Below, one piece after another: positions 63,967 through 64,000 of a stretch of DNA of 64,000 nucleotides. The notes beneath the pieces are model-generated. The model was not told where the DNA came from. It did not search any database and saw only the letters and a list, made by a program, of their open reading frames with translations. The stretch comes from Atherix ibis (lineage: Eukaryota; Arthropoda; Insecta; Diptera; Athericidae). Where the stretch lies: positions 124,001-188,000 of the forward strand of contig CATQJD010000141.1 in NCBI GenBank assembly GCA_958298945.1, in the 5' to 3' direction. A program made the translations under genes and the position numbers. Numbering within the stretch: the first letter of the stretch is position 1; each line of letters begins with the position of its first letter.

Positions 63967-64000
63967 GTTAACTAAAATAATTAACAAAATCTCAATTGAC

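Overview
The window is a piece of a tandem histone gene array from an insect, most likely a higher (brachyceran/cyclorrhaphan) fly. H2A, H3 and H4 read as standard dipteran replication-dependent histones, the genes have no introns, and each ends in a histone mRNA 3' stem-loop. The H3-H4 and H2A-H2B pairs are divergent, as in Drosophila. There is no H1 gene anywhere in the window. The species cannot be named from the sequence alone.

Layout: the repeating order is H4(+) H2A(-) H2B(+) H3(-). H2A, H2B and H3 each occur 16 times but H4 only 10 times. Two unit types are intermixed. A 3365-nt unit has H4 and a bidirectional H3-H4 promoter. A 2973-nt (twice 2972-nt) unit has lost H4, the H4 promoter and the H3 TATA box, which are replaced by an AT-rich block of 391 nt (seven copies). 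Counting from the left, the H3-to-H2A junctions are: element A + H4, no H4, H4, no H4, element B + H4, no H4, no H4, H4, H4, no H4, H4, H4, element C + H4, no H4, H4, no H4, element D + H4.

The most striking feature is a jockey-type non-LTR retrotransposon present four times (1..1362 partial, 14053..16581, 42339..47495, 60185..63416). Every copy sits at the same nucleotide of the H3-H4 spacer, in the same orientation as H3, but with a different 5' end and (where visible) a different 3' tail. The target, taacacacaaggtt, is duplicated around copies B and C. It lies about 30 nt downstream of the H3 TATA box, at the predicted H3 transcription start. Insertion therefore places the element directly behind the H3 core promoter and leaves the H3 coding region without it. 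Copy C looks full length and intact, with ORF1 (gag-like, zinc knuckles), a small middle ORF and ORF2 (endonuclease plus reverse transcriptase), linked by overlapping stop/start codons. Its 5' end is preceded by a 23-nt poly(A) and a chimera of diverged H3 and H4 5' leaders. Together these suggest a histone-cluster-specific retrotransposon that uses the H3 promoter, comparable in strategy to R1/R2 elements in rDNA. This is an inference from one array and needs a genome-wide check.

Other variation: six of 16 H2B genes carry the same G-to-A change in the 3' stem-loop; three H2A genes have Ile instead of Val near the N-terminus, and one of these also has Lys-to-Asn; by sequence only six of 16 H3 genes keep an undisturbed native promoter.
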